Assembly (NCBI RefSeq): GCF_000758665.1
Contig: NZ_CP009285.1
Span: forward strand, 4,588,001-4,652,000
Direction of reading: 5' to 3'
DNA: 64,000 nt
Origin: Paenibacillus borealis
GTDB taxonomy: Bacteria > Bacillota > Bacilli > Paenibacillales > Paenibacillaceae
Positions 25,732-33,214 of the stretch are shown one piece after another. The position numbers were made by a program, and so were the translations under genes. Numbering within the stretch: the stretch's first letter is position 1; each line of letters begins with the position of its first letter. The notes beneath the pieces are model-generated. The model was not told the DNA's origin. It saw only the letters and a list, made by a program, of their open reading frames with translations, and ran no database searches.

Positions 25732-26409
25732 TTATTGAATAATATATAATTGTACATATTGATAGCCGAAGTCGGCTACAAAGCTCTGACTTCCGGGAAT
25801 GAAGATATCAATCCGGTTGCCCTTGATCGCGCTCCCCATGTCGGTTGCCGTGGCCAGGAAGGCCTGCTTCGGGAGACCCGGATGAGAATAACCGGTTACA
25901 AGGACCTTGGTGCCCAGCGGAATGACACTGGGATCTACTGCAATGGTTCCCAGCTTAAGCGCATTGCCGAAGTAATCAACCGCTCCCCACTTTCCGTTCT
26001 CACTGGCAGCCGAGGAATAGGCCGAAGCCTTCACCTGAATGGATTTGGCATAAGTAAAAGCTTTGCCCCAGGCTTGAACGGTGTTCGACGCAGGTTCAAC
26101 ACTTAGTACGGACAAGTCTCCATTAGTTACAACCGAATCAGCTGCCGTTTCTGTTACTGCGACCGTTTTTGCCTGAACGGTGCCCGGAATGGCCAGCTTA
26201 AGCCCCGGGTAGATGTTGCTCGCAGAAATTTGCGGATTGGCGTTCATCAGTTCTTCCATGCTGATGCCATAGTGATTAGATAGAGTATAATAGGTAGTAG
26301 CTTCTCCAGCGATATGTACGCTGTCAGCTTGAACAGGGGCGGCTTGGAGCAAGGTGCCGAGTCCCAGTACAGCAGCCAGGGCTGTGATGGCTCCGAACTT
26401 GATTTTCAT
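25732..26409 (-). CDS. LysM and 3D domain cell-wall protein (YocH-like)
   Basis: 225 residues. Signal peptide MKIKFGAITALAAVLGLG... with cleavage expected after VQA (about 28). One LysM repeat (about 33-75, YYTLSNHYGISMEELMNANP). A C-terminal 3D domain with VKASAYSS, GTIAVDPSVIPLGTKV and ATDMGSAIKGNRIDIF, where the Asp residues form the catalytic site of lytic transglycosylase-like RlpA/MltA folds. Probably a secreted peptidoglycan hydrolase. AAGGAGG lies 5 nt before the ATG; a longer ORF to 26472 is disfavoured. A long leader precedes it. Confidence 0.9.
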   Translation of the reverse strand: MKIKFGAITALAAVLGLGTLLQAAPVQADSVHIAGEATTYYTLSNHYGISMEELMNANPQISASNIYPGLKLAIPGTVQAKTVAVTETAADSVVTNGDLSVLSVEPASNTVQAWGKAFTYAKSIQVKASAYSSAASENGKWGAVDYFGNALKLGTIAVDPSVIPLGTKVLVTGYSHPGLPKQAFLATATDMGSAIKGNRIDIFIPGSQSFVADFGYQYVQLYIIQ

Positions 26410-26798
26410 TAGTACCTCCTTCATTAGTGGGCGTCCTGGATATGACGGATAAGCTCCGTCCTGAGACGTCAAGATAACGCTGGACCTATGTACTTTTTTG
26501 TTGCCAGGTCTCTGGAATTGCGGCGCTTTGTAAACTAACAGTTATGAATATATCACAATTTTGTAACCAGTGGCTATGTTTTTGTTACGTTTGGAAATAT
26601 TTTGCCTATATATAGCGTTTTCATTGACCTAATTATTACATATTTTTAATATTTCAAGTCTGAACATCCGCTGGTTTTCTAATCTTTTTAAAGTTTTCGC
26701 GAAAATTTTACACAGTTTTAACATTTCTCCCTTTGGCAAATAGTAGAATGATAGAATACGATAGATAATGTAGAGACTGAAGCAAACTTGGAGGGTCA
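26410..26798. other. Divergent region: leader of 3D protein and promoter of ppk
   Basis: No gene. The side near the 3D gene (about 26430-26530) is GC-rich and can fold: GACGGAGCTTATCCGTC forms a hairpin, and GACCT/AGGTC pair further upstream. The middle (26540-26690) is AT-rich. The ppk side holds a 12-bp palindrome and a PhoP-box-like pair (see separate entry) and two TAGAAT -10-like hexamers at 26744 and 26752. Confidence 0.55.
26694..26749 (+). promoter_or_regulatory. ppk promoter with PhoP-box-like repeats
   Basis: TTTACA (26707-26712) and TTAACA (26718-26723) repeat with an 11-bp period, matching the TT(A/T/C)ACA-N5 spacing of Bacillus PhoP boxes. They end at the expected -35 position of a -10 TAGAAT at 26744. 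A perfect palindrome TTTTCGCGAAAA (26694-26705) adjoins. Phosphate-responsive control is inferred. Confidence 0.5.
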
Positions 26799-28919
26799 AT
26801 GAACGTGAATGCAGAAGAGAAAAAAAACAACCACACCAGTCCCGCCACAGCCTATCTGAACCGCGATTTGAGCTGGATTGAATTCAACCGGCGTGTCCTC
26901 GCTGAAGCACAGGACCCGGAGAACCCGCTTATGGAGCGGGCCAAATTCCTGGCGATTGTGTCCAGCAATCTGGATGAATTCATCAGCGTCCGTGTAGCGG
27001 GCATACAGGATCAGATCCGGGCGGGTTATACCAAAAAGGATTTCACCGGCTACACCCCCTCCGGCCTGTACAAGCGTCTGATCAAACGGGTCACCAAAAT
27101 CATCGCCGACCAATACCGTACCTTCAAGGACATTTCCCGGAGTCTGCACAAGGAAGGGATCGTGTTCGTTGATTACAAGGACCTCACGCATGCCCAGGAG
27201 CAATCCATTGAGCAATATTACCGTGATATCATCTATCCAGTCTTAACGCCGATGGCCGTGGATCAGAGCCGTCCGTTTCCGCTTGTGCACAGCCAGTTCA
27301 TCTATCTGGCAGTCGTGCTGACACGCAAGAACAGCCAGGAAGAAGAACCTTATTTCGCAATCCTGCAGATTCCGTCGAATCTGCCGCGCTGTATCCCGCT
27401 GCCCCACCGCTCCAACAGCAAGAAACGGCAGTTTGTCTTTATAGAAGATGTGATCCGCCAGCATATTCAGACCTTGTTCAGCGGGTATGATCCTGTAGCG
27501 GTCAGTGAATTCCGCCTGACCCGCAATTCTGATCTGACCATTGATGAGGAAGGCGCAGAGGATCTGCTGGAGGAGATTGAGAAGGAGCTGCGCAAACGCC
27601 GCCGCGGCGTCCCTGCCCGTCTTGAAGTACAGAAGGGGATTCACCCTTATGCCCTGGAGCAGCTGCAGGCCGAATTCGAGCTTGAGGATTTCGTGTTTGA
27701 AATTGAAGGGCCGCTGGATCTCAGCTTCCTGCGCGGGTTCGCCGGCAGCGTCAAGGGCTTCAGCTACCTGCATCATGCACCGATCGAGCCGCTCTATCCG
27801 GCGGAATTCGAGGAGAATGAGGACTTCTTCGAGGTGCTTGGCGAACGCGATGTGCTGGTCTATCATCCGTATGAATCCTTCGATGCGATGACGGACTTCA
27901 TCATTCAGGCTTCCGAGGATGAGCAGGTTATGGCGATCAAAATGACCCTGTACCGGGTCAGCGGGAAATCGCCGCTGATTACCGCCCTGGCCAATGCCGC
28001 CGAATCAGGTAAGCAGGTTACGGTAGTTGTGGAGCTGAAAGCCAGATTTGATGAGGAGCGCAACATTGCCTGGGCACGCAAGCTGGAGCAGTCCGGCTGT
28101 CATGTGGTATATGGACTCGTTGGCCTCAAAACCCATGCCAAGGTTACGCTGATTGTCCGCCAGGAGGGCCCTGAGCTGCGCCGTTATGTGCATGTAGGGA
28201 CTGGGAACTATAATGACAGCACCGCCAAGGCATATACAGATCTTAGCCTGTTCACCGCCAATCATGAGATCGGCCTGGATGCCTCGGAGCTGTTCAACCA
28301 GATGACCGGATATTCAGCGAACTATAACTGGAACTCCTTCATTGTGGCGCCGACCAACATGAGCCTGTCCCTCCAGAAGCTGATCCTGCGTGAAGCAGAG
28401 CATGCTGCCGCCGGCAGACCTGCACGGATCATTGCCAAAATGAACTCACTGTCCAATCAGGAGGTTATCGACAACCTGTACAGCGCAGCGCAGGCCGGGG
28501 TGTCAATCGATTTGATTGTACGCGGCGTCTGCTGCCTGCGTCCGGGCATTGAAGGACTAAGTGAACGGATTACAGTGCGCAGTATTGTCGACCGCTTCCT
28601 GGAGCATTCACGCATCTATTATTTCGAGAACGGCGGCAAACCGGAGGTCTACCTGTCCAGTGCCGACTGGATGACACGCAACCTGACCCGGCGGATTGAG
28701 CTGATGTGTCCGGTGAAGGACAGCAACATCCGCAAGCAGATCGTCAAGATATTAGATTTGTCGCTGATGGATAATGTGAAATCCAGCTTCCTGCAGCCTA
28801 ACGGTTATTATGAACGTGCGGACGACAAAAAGGCCCCTTTCCGGAGCCAGTTCGCCGCTATGAATGTTACCCGCTGGAAGGGAGGCCGAGCTTTACCTTC
28901 ACCGACCAAGCATTCCTGA
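26799..28919 (+). CDS. ppk: Polyphosphate kinase 1
   Basis: 706 residues, PPK1. N-terminal YLNRDLSWIEFNRRVLAEA and SSNLDEFISVRVAG are diagnostic. The catalytic half includes MTLYRVSGKSPLI, ARFDEERNIAWARKLE, and the phosphorylated-His segment LKTHAKVTLIVR, followed by YVHVGTGNYNDSTAK. Transfers the gamma phosphate of ATP to polyphosphate, reversibly, at the membrane or cytoplasm. GGAGGG lies 4 nt before the ATG. Its 3' end overlaps the convergent ppx by 53 bp. The upstream PhoP-box-like repeats fit phosphate control. Confidence 0.97.
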   Translation: MNVNAEEKKNNHTSPATAYLNRDLSWIEFNRRVLAEAQDPENPLMERAKFLAIVSSNLDEFISVRVAGIQDQIRAGYTKKDFTGYTPSGLYKRLIKRVTKIIADQYRTFKDISRSLHKEGIVFVDYKDLTHAQEQSIEQYYRDIIYPVLTPMAVDQSRPFPLVHSQFIYLAVVLTRKNSQEEEPYFAILQIPSNLPRCIPLPHRSNSKKRQFVFIEDVIRQHIQTLFSGYDPVAVSEFRLTRNSDLTIDEEGAEDLLEEIEKELRKRRRGVPARLEVQKGIHPYALEQLQAEFELEDFVFEIEGPLDLSFLRGFAGSVKGFSYLHHAPIEPLYPAEFEENEDFFEVLGERDVLVYHPYESFDAMTDFIIQASEDEQVMAIKMTLYRVSGKSPLITALANAAESGKQVTVVVELKARFDEERNIAWARKLEQSGCHVVYGLVGLKTHAKVTLIVRQEGPELRRYVHVGTGNYNDSTAKAYTDLSLFTANHEIGLDASELFNQMTGYSANYNWNSFIVAPTNMSLSLQKLILREAEHAAAGRPARIIAKMNSLSNQEVIDNLYSAAQAGVSIDLIVRGVCCLRPGIEGLSERITVRSIVDRFLEHSRIYYFENGGKPEVYLSSADWMTRNLTRRIELMCPVKDSNIRKQIVKILDLSLMDNVKSSFLQPNGYYERADDKKAPFRSQFAAMNVTRWKGGRALPSPTKHS

Positions 28920-30393
28920 AGGCTTTGAGCGCATTCTCAATGTCTTCAAGCCCGATAAGCACTTGTCCTCCCTGCAGCTCCAGATCAAGCGTATTGTTAT
29001 GCAGCCGGGCGTTCACCCCGCTGACAATACCGATCTCAGTGCTGTCCAGGGCAATGCTTAGCTGCACCAGCGTACCCAGCTTATGAATCCACTCTTCGTC
29101 GGAAGCCAGCAAAATGTCCTTATGCATCTGGGACAGTTTCTGCTTCCGGCTTTTTGTGCTGTAGGAAGCGATGTAAGCACTTAGAATGAGCTGCCGGTGG
29201 GTCAGCCCGCGGATAGGCGAGTTCATCAGCCAGTAACGGGTATGCCGCTTAGACTGGTAATAATTGATGTTGGAGCCGGTACGGTGCAGCATAATGGCTA
29301 CGTAGATCAGCATTTCATGCTCTTCCCGGTCTCCTTCCCGCTCAAACGCCCCCAGCAGGCTCAGCGCCAGCTTGTAGATATGATCCAGATGGCGCTTGGA
29401 GGTGCGGATATCAAAGCGGATGATGGTATCCAGACTGTATTCCAGCGCACTATCCCGTACGGGCTGTTCAGGCTTTAGCAAATCATGCAGCATGCCCTCG
29501 CGGAGGCCTTCTCCGCTAATTACCGCGCGGCTGGCCCCGATATAGTGGTAAACGGTATGAAAAATAATCAAGCCCGACACAATGATATCTCCCCGGCTCT
29601 TCGACAGCCCGTCGAGATCCTTGCGCTTCTCATAAGGGGTCGCAGGCAGCGTCTCCATGAACCGTCCGATGGTATCCCCCTCCAGCACGTAACCATGAGA
29701 ATTAGGCAGCGAATAATCGCGGTTCTTCTGATCCAGCTTCCCGAGGGAACGCAGCGTTCCGCCGAGTCCATACAGCGGAAGCCCGGTGCCTGTAGTGAGC
29801 CAATCATGCTCTACCAGTCTGCCGGTAACGTATAACTGCAGCTTGCGGATCTGATCTGCGTTCCAGTTGCCGCCATGACTGAACATCAGATTCGTATTAA
29901 CCGCACCGAACGGGAAAGAGATGCTGTGCTGATAACGCCGCCCGCGGAATAAGGTGACCTCCGTACTGCCGCCGCCGATGTCGATAACGAACCCGTCCTG
30001 AATGTCAAAGGCATTAATTACCCCGAGAAAACCGAAGTAAGCCTCCTGATGCCCGCTGATCACTTCAATCCGGATGGAGGATGCTTCTGACAGATAGTCT
30101 ATAATCTCGGCAGAGTTAGCCGCGTTACGGATTGCTGCGGTAGCTCCTGCACGGATTTGATCCACTTCGAAATCATCGCAAATCTCCTTGAACTGGTGGA
30201 GGACAGGAATTATCGTATCCATATCCTTTTTTTCCAGTCTGCCTTCCTTGGTAATCTTCTCGCTCAGCCGGGCAGAGTACTTACATTCCTTAATGATTTT
30301 GTAGCCGCCTGCCTGTGTCGTATCGTAGATTACAAGCCGTATGGAGTTGGAACCAATATCAATAATGCCGATCCGGCAGAGATCATCTCTCAT
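28867..30393 (-). CDS. ppx: Exopolyphosphatase, Ppx/GppA family
   Basis: About 508 residues. The ASKHA ATPase-like fold opens with RIGIIDIGSNSIRLVIYD, and the second phosphate loop is FVIDIGGGSTEVTLFRG (about 133-149). A C-terminal helical HD-like region (about 310-500) follows. Degrades polyphosphate from the ends or hydrolyses pppGpp. The ATG at 30393 has AAAAGGAG 9 nt upstream; a longer ORF starts at 30426 without a site. It is convergent with ppk, and the two coding regions overlap by 53 bp, so kinase and phosphatase transcripts are antisense over their ends. Confidence 0.93.
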   Translation of the reverse strand: MRDDLCRIGIIDIGSNSIRLVIYDTTQAGGYKIIKECKYSARLSEKITKEGRLEKKDMDTIIPVLHQFKEICDDFEVDQIRAGATAAIRNAANSAEIIDYLSEASSIRIEVISGHQEAYFGFLGVINAFDIQDGFVIDIGGGSTEVTLFRGRRYQHSISFPFGAVNTNLMFSHGGNWNADQIRKLQLYVTGRLVEHDWLTTGTGLPLYGLGGTLRSLGKLDQKNRDYSLPNSHGYVLEGDTIGRFMETLPATPYEKRKDLDGLSKSRGDIIVSGLIIFHTVYHYIGASRAVISGEGLREGMLHDLLKPEQPVRDSALEYSLDTIIRFDIRTSKRHLDHIYKLALSLLGAFEREGDREEHEMLIYVAIMLHRTGSNINYYQSKRHTRYWLMNSPIRGLTHRQLILSAYIASYSTKSRKQKLSQMHKDILLASDEEWIHKLGTLVQLSIALDSTEIGIVSGVNARLHNNTLDLELQGGQVLIGLEDIENALKAFRNAWSVKVKLGLPSSG

Positions 30394-30472
30394 CTGTATG
30401 TACTCCTTTTCAAGTAGATTGATCATTTGTATACTATATCACCCATTTCACGCTCCGCCAAAAAAAACCACC

Positions 30473-30511
30473 AAAAAAAACGGCCGCTGAAAGAATTTTC
30501 AGGGACCGTTT
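30473..30511 (-). terminator. Rho-independent terminator of the amino acid ABC operon
   Basis: On the complement: AAACGGTCCCTGAAAA, loop, TTTCAGCGGCCG, then an eight-T run (30473-30480 on plus are A). It lies just past the ATPase stop at 30521. Confidence 0.82.
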
Positions 30512-30520
30512 CGGATAATT

Positions 30521-31243
30521 TTATAAAACCTTGCTCAAGAAATCACGGGTACGGGCGTGTTTCGGGTTGCCGAACACCTGATCCGGGGTCCCCTGCTCTA
30601 CGATAACCCCGCCGTCCATGAACAGAATCCGGTCGCCGACTTCACGGGCAAAGCCCATCTCATGCGTCACAATGACCATGGTCATACCGTTTACCGCCAG
30701 CTGCTTCATTACCTCCAGCACCTCACCAACCATTTCCGGGTCAAGCGCCGACGTAGGCTCATCAAACAGCATCACATGCGGCTGCATTGCCAGCGCCCGG
30801 GCAATCGCGATCCGCTGTTTCTGCCCCCCGGAGAGCTGGGCCGGATAGGCATCCCGCTTGTCCTCAAGACCTACGGTGCGCAGCAGCTCCATGGCGATTT
30901 TCTCCGCTTCGGAAGCCTGCTGCTTACGCACCTTTAATGGTGCAAGCATAATGTTCTGCAGCACAGATTTGTGCGGGAACAGATTGAACTGCTGGAACAC
31001 CATCCCCATTTTCTCACGGGTCACGTTGATATCATGCTTTTTGGCAGTAATCGACTGTCCCTCAAACGTAATCTCACCGCCGGTAGGCTGCTCCAGCAGA
31101 TTCAGACAGCGCAGGAAGGTGCTTTTGCCCGAGCCGCTGGGACCGATTACTACAACAACCTCGCCCTTGTGAATATTCAGATCAATCCCCTTAAGGATCT
31201 CCAGCTTGCCAAAGCTCTTCTGCAGGTTCTTAACCTCGATCAT
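30521..31243 (-). CDS. Polar amino acid ABC transporter, ATP-binding protein
   Basis: 240 residues, complete ABC ATPase: Walker [10 protein letters not shown] (about 33-41), Q-loop FQQFN, signature [15 protein letters not shown], Walker [13 protein letters not shown], switch His in VTHEMGF. The [16 protein letters not shown] stretch is typical of the GlnQ/ArtP polar amino acid group. GGAGG lies 10 nt before the ATG, which is inside the end of the permease gene (14-nt overlap). It energises import of a polar amino acid together with the permease and binding protein upstream. Confidence 0.95.
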   Translation of the reverse strand: MIEVKNLQKSFGKLEILKGIDLNIHKGEVVVVIGPSGSGKSTFLRCLNLLEQPTGGEITFEGQSITAKKHDINVTREKMGMVFQQFNLFPHKSVLQNIMLAPLKVRKQQASEAEKIAMELLRTVGLEDKRDAYPAQLSGGQKQRIAIARALAMQPHVMLFDEPTSALDPEMVGEVLEVMKQLAVNGMTMVIVTHEMGFAREVGDRILFMDGGVIVEQGTPDQVFGNPKHARTRDFLSKVL

Positions 31244-31889
31244 CCGTATTCAGCCTCCGTTCCAATATGCCCAGCAGCTTGGACAACGTGAAGGTCAGTA
31301 CGAAATACATGACGGCAATCACAACCAGCGGGCTAAGTCCCTCATAGGTAATCGTGGTAATCGTTCTGGCTTCGAACAGCAGATCAGCGACCCCAATCAT
31401 CGATACAATCGAAGACTCTTTAATGATGGTAATAAATTCATTGCCGATTGCAGGCAATACATTCTTCAATGCCTGCGGCAGAATGATATAACGCATCGTC
31501 ATCCCCTGCTTCATCCCGAGCGAACGTGCCGCTTCCATCTGGCCGCGGTCCACCCCCTGAATTCCCGCACGGAAAATCTCTGCCAGATAAGCCGAGCTGT
31601 TAATCGTGAGCGTGATCGCGCCTGACTGAATTGGAGACAGCGATATCCCAAATTCCGGCAAACCATAATGGATCAGGAACAGCTGCACCAGCATCGGCGT
31701 ACCGCGCAGAAACTCCACCCAGGCGGTGGCAATAAAGCGCAGAATTCTCCATTTGGACATCCGCAGCAGGGAAACCGCGATACCCAGTACGAAGCCGAAG
31801 AATACGCCCATCACAGCGAGCAGCAGTGTATACTTCAGACCGGATAGGAAAAAATTGCGGTAATCATAAGCAAGTTCAAATACACTCAT
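31230..31889 (-). CDS. Polar amino acid ABC transporter, permease
   Basis: 219 residues, His/Glu/Gln/Arg-type permease with about five membrane segments. The EAA-type coupling loop reads [20 protein letters not shown] (about 128-147), and [16 protein letters not shown] (about 59-74) is a typical family segment. AGGAGG lies 11 nt before the ATG at 31889. Overlaps the ATPase gene by 14 nt. A hairpin with a T-run separates it from the binding-protein gene upstream, which would reduce permease expression relative to binding protein. Confidence 0.93.
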   Translation of the reverse strand: MSVFELAYDYRNFFLSGLKYTLLLAVMGVFFGFVLGIAVSLLRMSKWRILRFIATAWVEFLRGTPMLVQLFLIHYGLPEFGISLSPIQSGAITLTINSSAYLAEIFRAGIQGVDRGQMEAARSLGMKQGMTMRYIILPQALKNVLPAIGNEFITIIKESSIVSMIGVADLLFEARTITTITYEGLSPLVVIAVMYFVLTFTLSKLLGILERRLNTDDRG

Positions 31890-31912
31890 TGTCGGCAAAT
31901 CCTCCTGTTCTC

Positions 31913-31947
31913 AAAAAAATAGAAAACAGCGGATCACCGCCATTTTC
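31913..31947 (-). terminator. Intercistronic attenuating hairpin between binding protein and permease genes
   Basis: On the complement: GAAAATGGCGG, TGAT, CCGCTGTTTTC, then a seven-T run. A partial terminator at this place is a common way to make more binding protein than membrane components. Confidence 0.7.
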
Positions 31948-32024
31948 TGCAAAGTAGAGCATTGTCCCGCAGCAGGCTGCGGGTTGTACTTAGTCTCAGC
32001 TAACCGTATAGACGGTTTCGCGTT

Positions 32025-32840
32025 CTAGTTGCTCTCAGCAAGCTCGCTTGCTGCCGCTACAAACTCGTCAATCTTACCTTCTGAGTCTAAGCGTTTCAAA
32101 GTTGTATTCACTTGTTCCAGAAGTTCCGTGTTGTCTTTCTTCACTCCGATAACATAGCCGTCATCTTCCACTTCAGGTTTGGCATCAGTAATAACCAGTC
32201 CCTTAACATTCTTCACAAAGGACTTGGCAACAGGTCCTTCCATAATAGAAGCATCAACACGGTTCGATTGCAGCTGCAATACGATTTCAGAAATTTTACC
32301 GAGGGATGTCAGCTGTGCGCCTTCAATGCCTTTGGCGATATCTTCCTGAATCGAGCCGGTCTGAATGCCCAGCTTGGCACCCTTCAGAGAATCCATGGTT
32401 GCAAATTTATCTTTGTCTGCTTCACGCACAACTACAGCCTGTTCCGCTTTGTAATAGATTTCGGACAGGCCTACCGCTTCAGCACGCTCCGGTGTCGGGC
32501 TGAGTCCGGAAATAACCATATCTATTCTTCCGCTCGACAGTTCATTCAGCAGGGAATCAAACGGCAGATCCTTAACCTCAAGTTTCGCACCCATATCAGC
32601 GGCGATTTCCTTGGCAATCTCAATGTCGAAACCAACGATGGTATCCTTACCGTCCACCATTTTGTGGAATTCATACGGAGGGAAGTCCGCGCTTGTTCCC
32701 ATAATCAGCGTCTTGGCTTCAGTTCCCGTATTCGCATTTCCGCTTGCTGCGGTATTATTGTCGTTGTTATTGGAACCGCATCCGGCCAGCAGTCCTGCTG
32801 CCAGCAGCAGTCCCATAGAAAGTTTACCCCATTTGTTCAT
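32025..32840 (-). CDS. Polar amino acid ABC transporter, substrate-binding lipoprotein
   Basis: 271 residues. Signal and lipobox MGLLLAAGLLAGC (Cys about 21), Asn/Thr-rich linker, then a family-3 solute-binding domain. GTSADFPPYEF and FDIEIAKEIAADMG are its typical N-terminal strands, and DMVISGLSPTPERAE carries the amino acid contact segment. GGGGAG lies 9 nt before the ATG at 32840. A good promoter (TTGCAT-17-TATAAT) lies upstream. The exact amino acid is not predictable; Arg, Gln or Cys are options. Confidence 0.93.
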   Translation of the reverse strand: MNKWGKLSMGLLLAAGLLAGCGSNNNDNNTAASGNANTGTEAKTLIMGTSADFPPYEFHKMVDGKDTIVGFDIEIAKEIAADMGAKLEVKDLPFDSLLNELSSGRIDMVISGLSPTPERAEAVGLSEIYYKAEQAVVVREADKDKFATMDSLKGAKLGIQTGSIQEDIAKGIEGAQLTSLGKISEIVLQLQSNRVDASIMEGPVAKSFVKNVKGLVITDAKPEVEDDGYVIGVKKDNTELLEQVNTTLKRLDSEGKIDEFVAAASELAESN

Positions 32841-32901
32841 TTGTCTTGTCTCCCCTATTCTCTGTATGTTCTTTACTCTAAGTAGTCCCATTGACCGATT
32901 T

Positions 32902-32930
32902 ATTATAAATCACTCCGCATGAATATGCAA
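32902..32930 (-). promoter_or_regulatory. SigA-type promoter of the amino acid ABC operon
   Basis: On the complement: -35 TTGCAT (32925-32930), 17-nt spacer, -10 TATAAT (32902-32907), about 62 bp before the start of the binding-protein gene. Confidence 0.7.
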
Positions 32931-33110
32931 AGACAATTTTGTGACAAAGCTTGTTAAATTCATGAAAGTATTCCCGCGCATTTGAACGGGTCTGGCATTC
33001 GCCCGTTTTGCACATCCTATGAAAAGAGGTATATACTATTTACTATCTCCATTTGCAGCCGGAATAACCGGAATGGTTCAGGCTGCCGCTGCAGGTGGTA
33101 TTTAACGGAT

Positions 33111-33199
33111 AAGGTGAATAGGCTCACAAAACTTAAGCGTATGCTTTCGAAGCGAGTTATGTACGATGTATTTTCAAGGTGAATAGGCTCACAAAACTT
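33111..33199 (+). repeat. 24-bp direct repeat, 65-bp period
   Basis: A 24-bp sequence beginning AAGGTGAATAGGCTC and ending AAAACTT occurs identically at 33111-33134 and 33176-33199. The 65-bp unit contains the conserved head of the leader element, so the array is about 1.4 copies of that element in tandem. Confidence 0.85.
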
Positions 33200-33207
33200 T
33201 TAGGAGG
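33130..33207 (+). repeat. Leader element with built-in ribosome site, copy 2
   Basis: AACTT, AAGCGTATGCTTTCGAAGC, GAGTT, a variable middle and AAACTTTTAGGAGG, ending 7 nt before the alpha-glycosidase start. It shares its head and tail with the element at 20013-20088 in front of an unrelated gene. The middle differs between copies. Confidence 0.75.
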
Positions 33208-33214
33208 TGAAGTC

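Noticed and set aside
25732..26409. WalR box upstream of the YocH-like gene
   Set aside because: TGTAA-type hexamers occur, but no pair with the required 5-nt spacing was found near a plausible promoter.
26410..26560. c-di-AMP (ydaO-type) riboswitch before the LysM/3D gene
   Set aside because: The conserved core sequences of that class could not be matched; only generic hairpins are visible.
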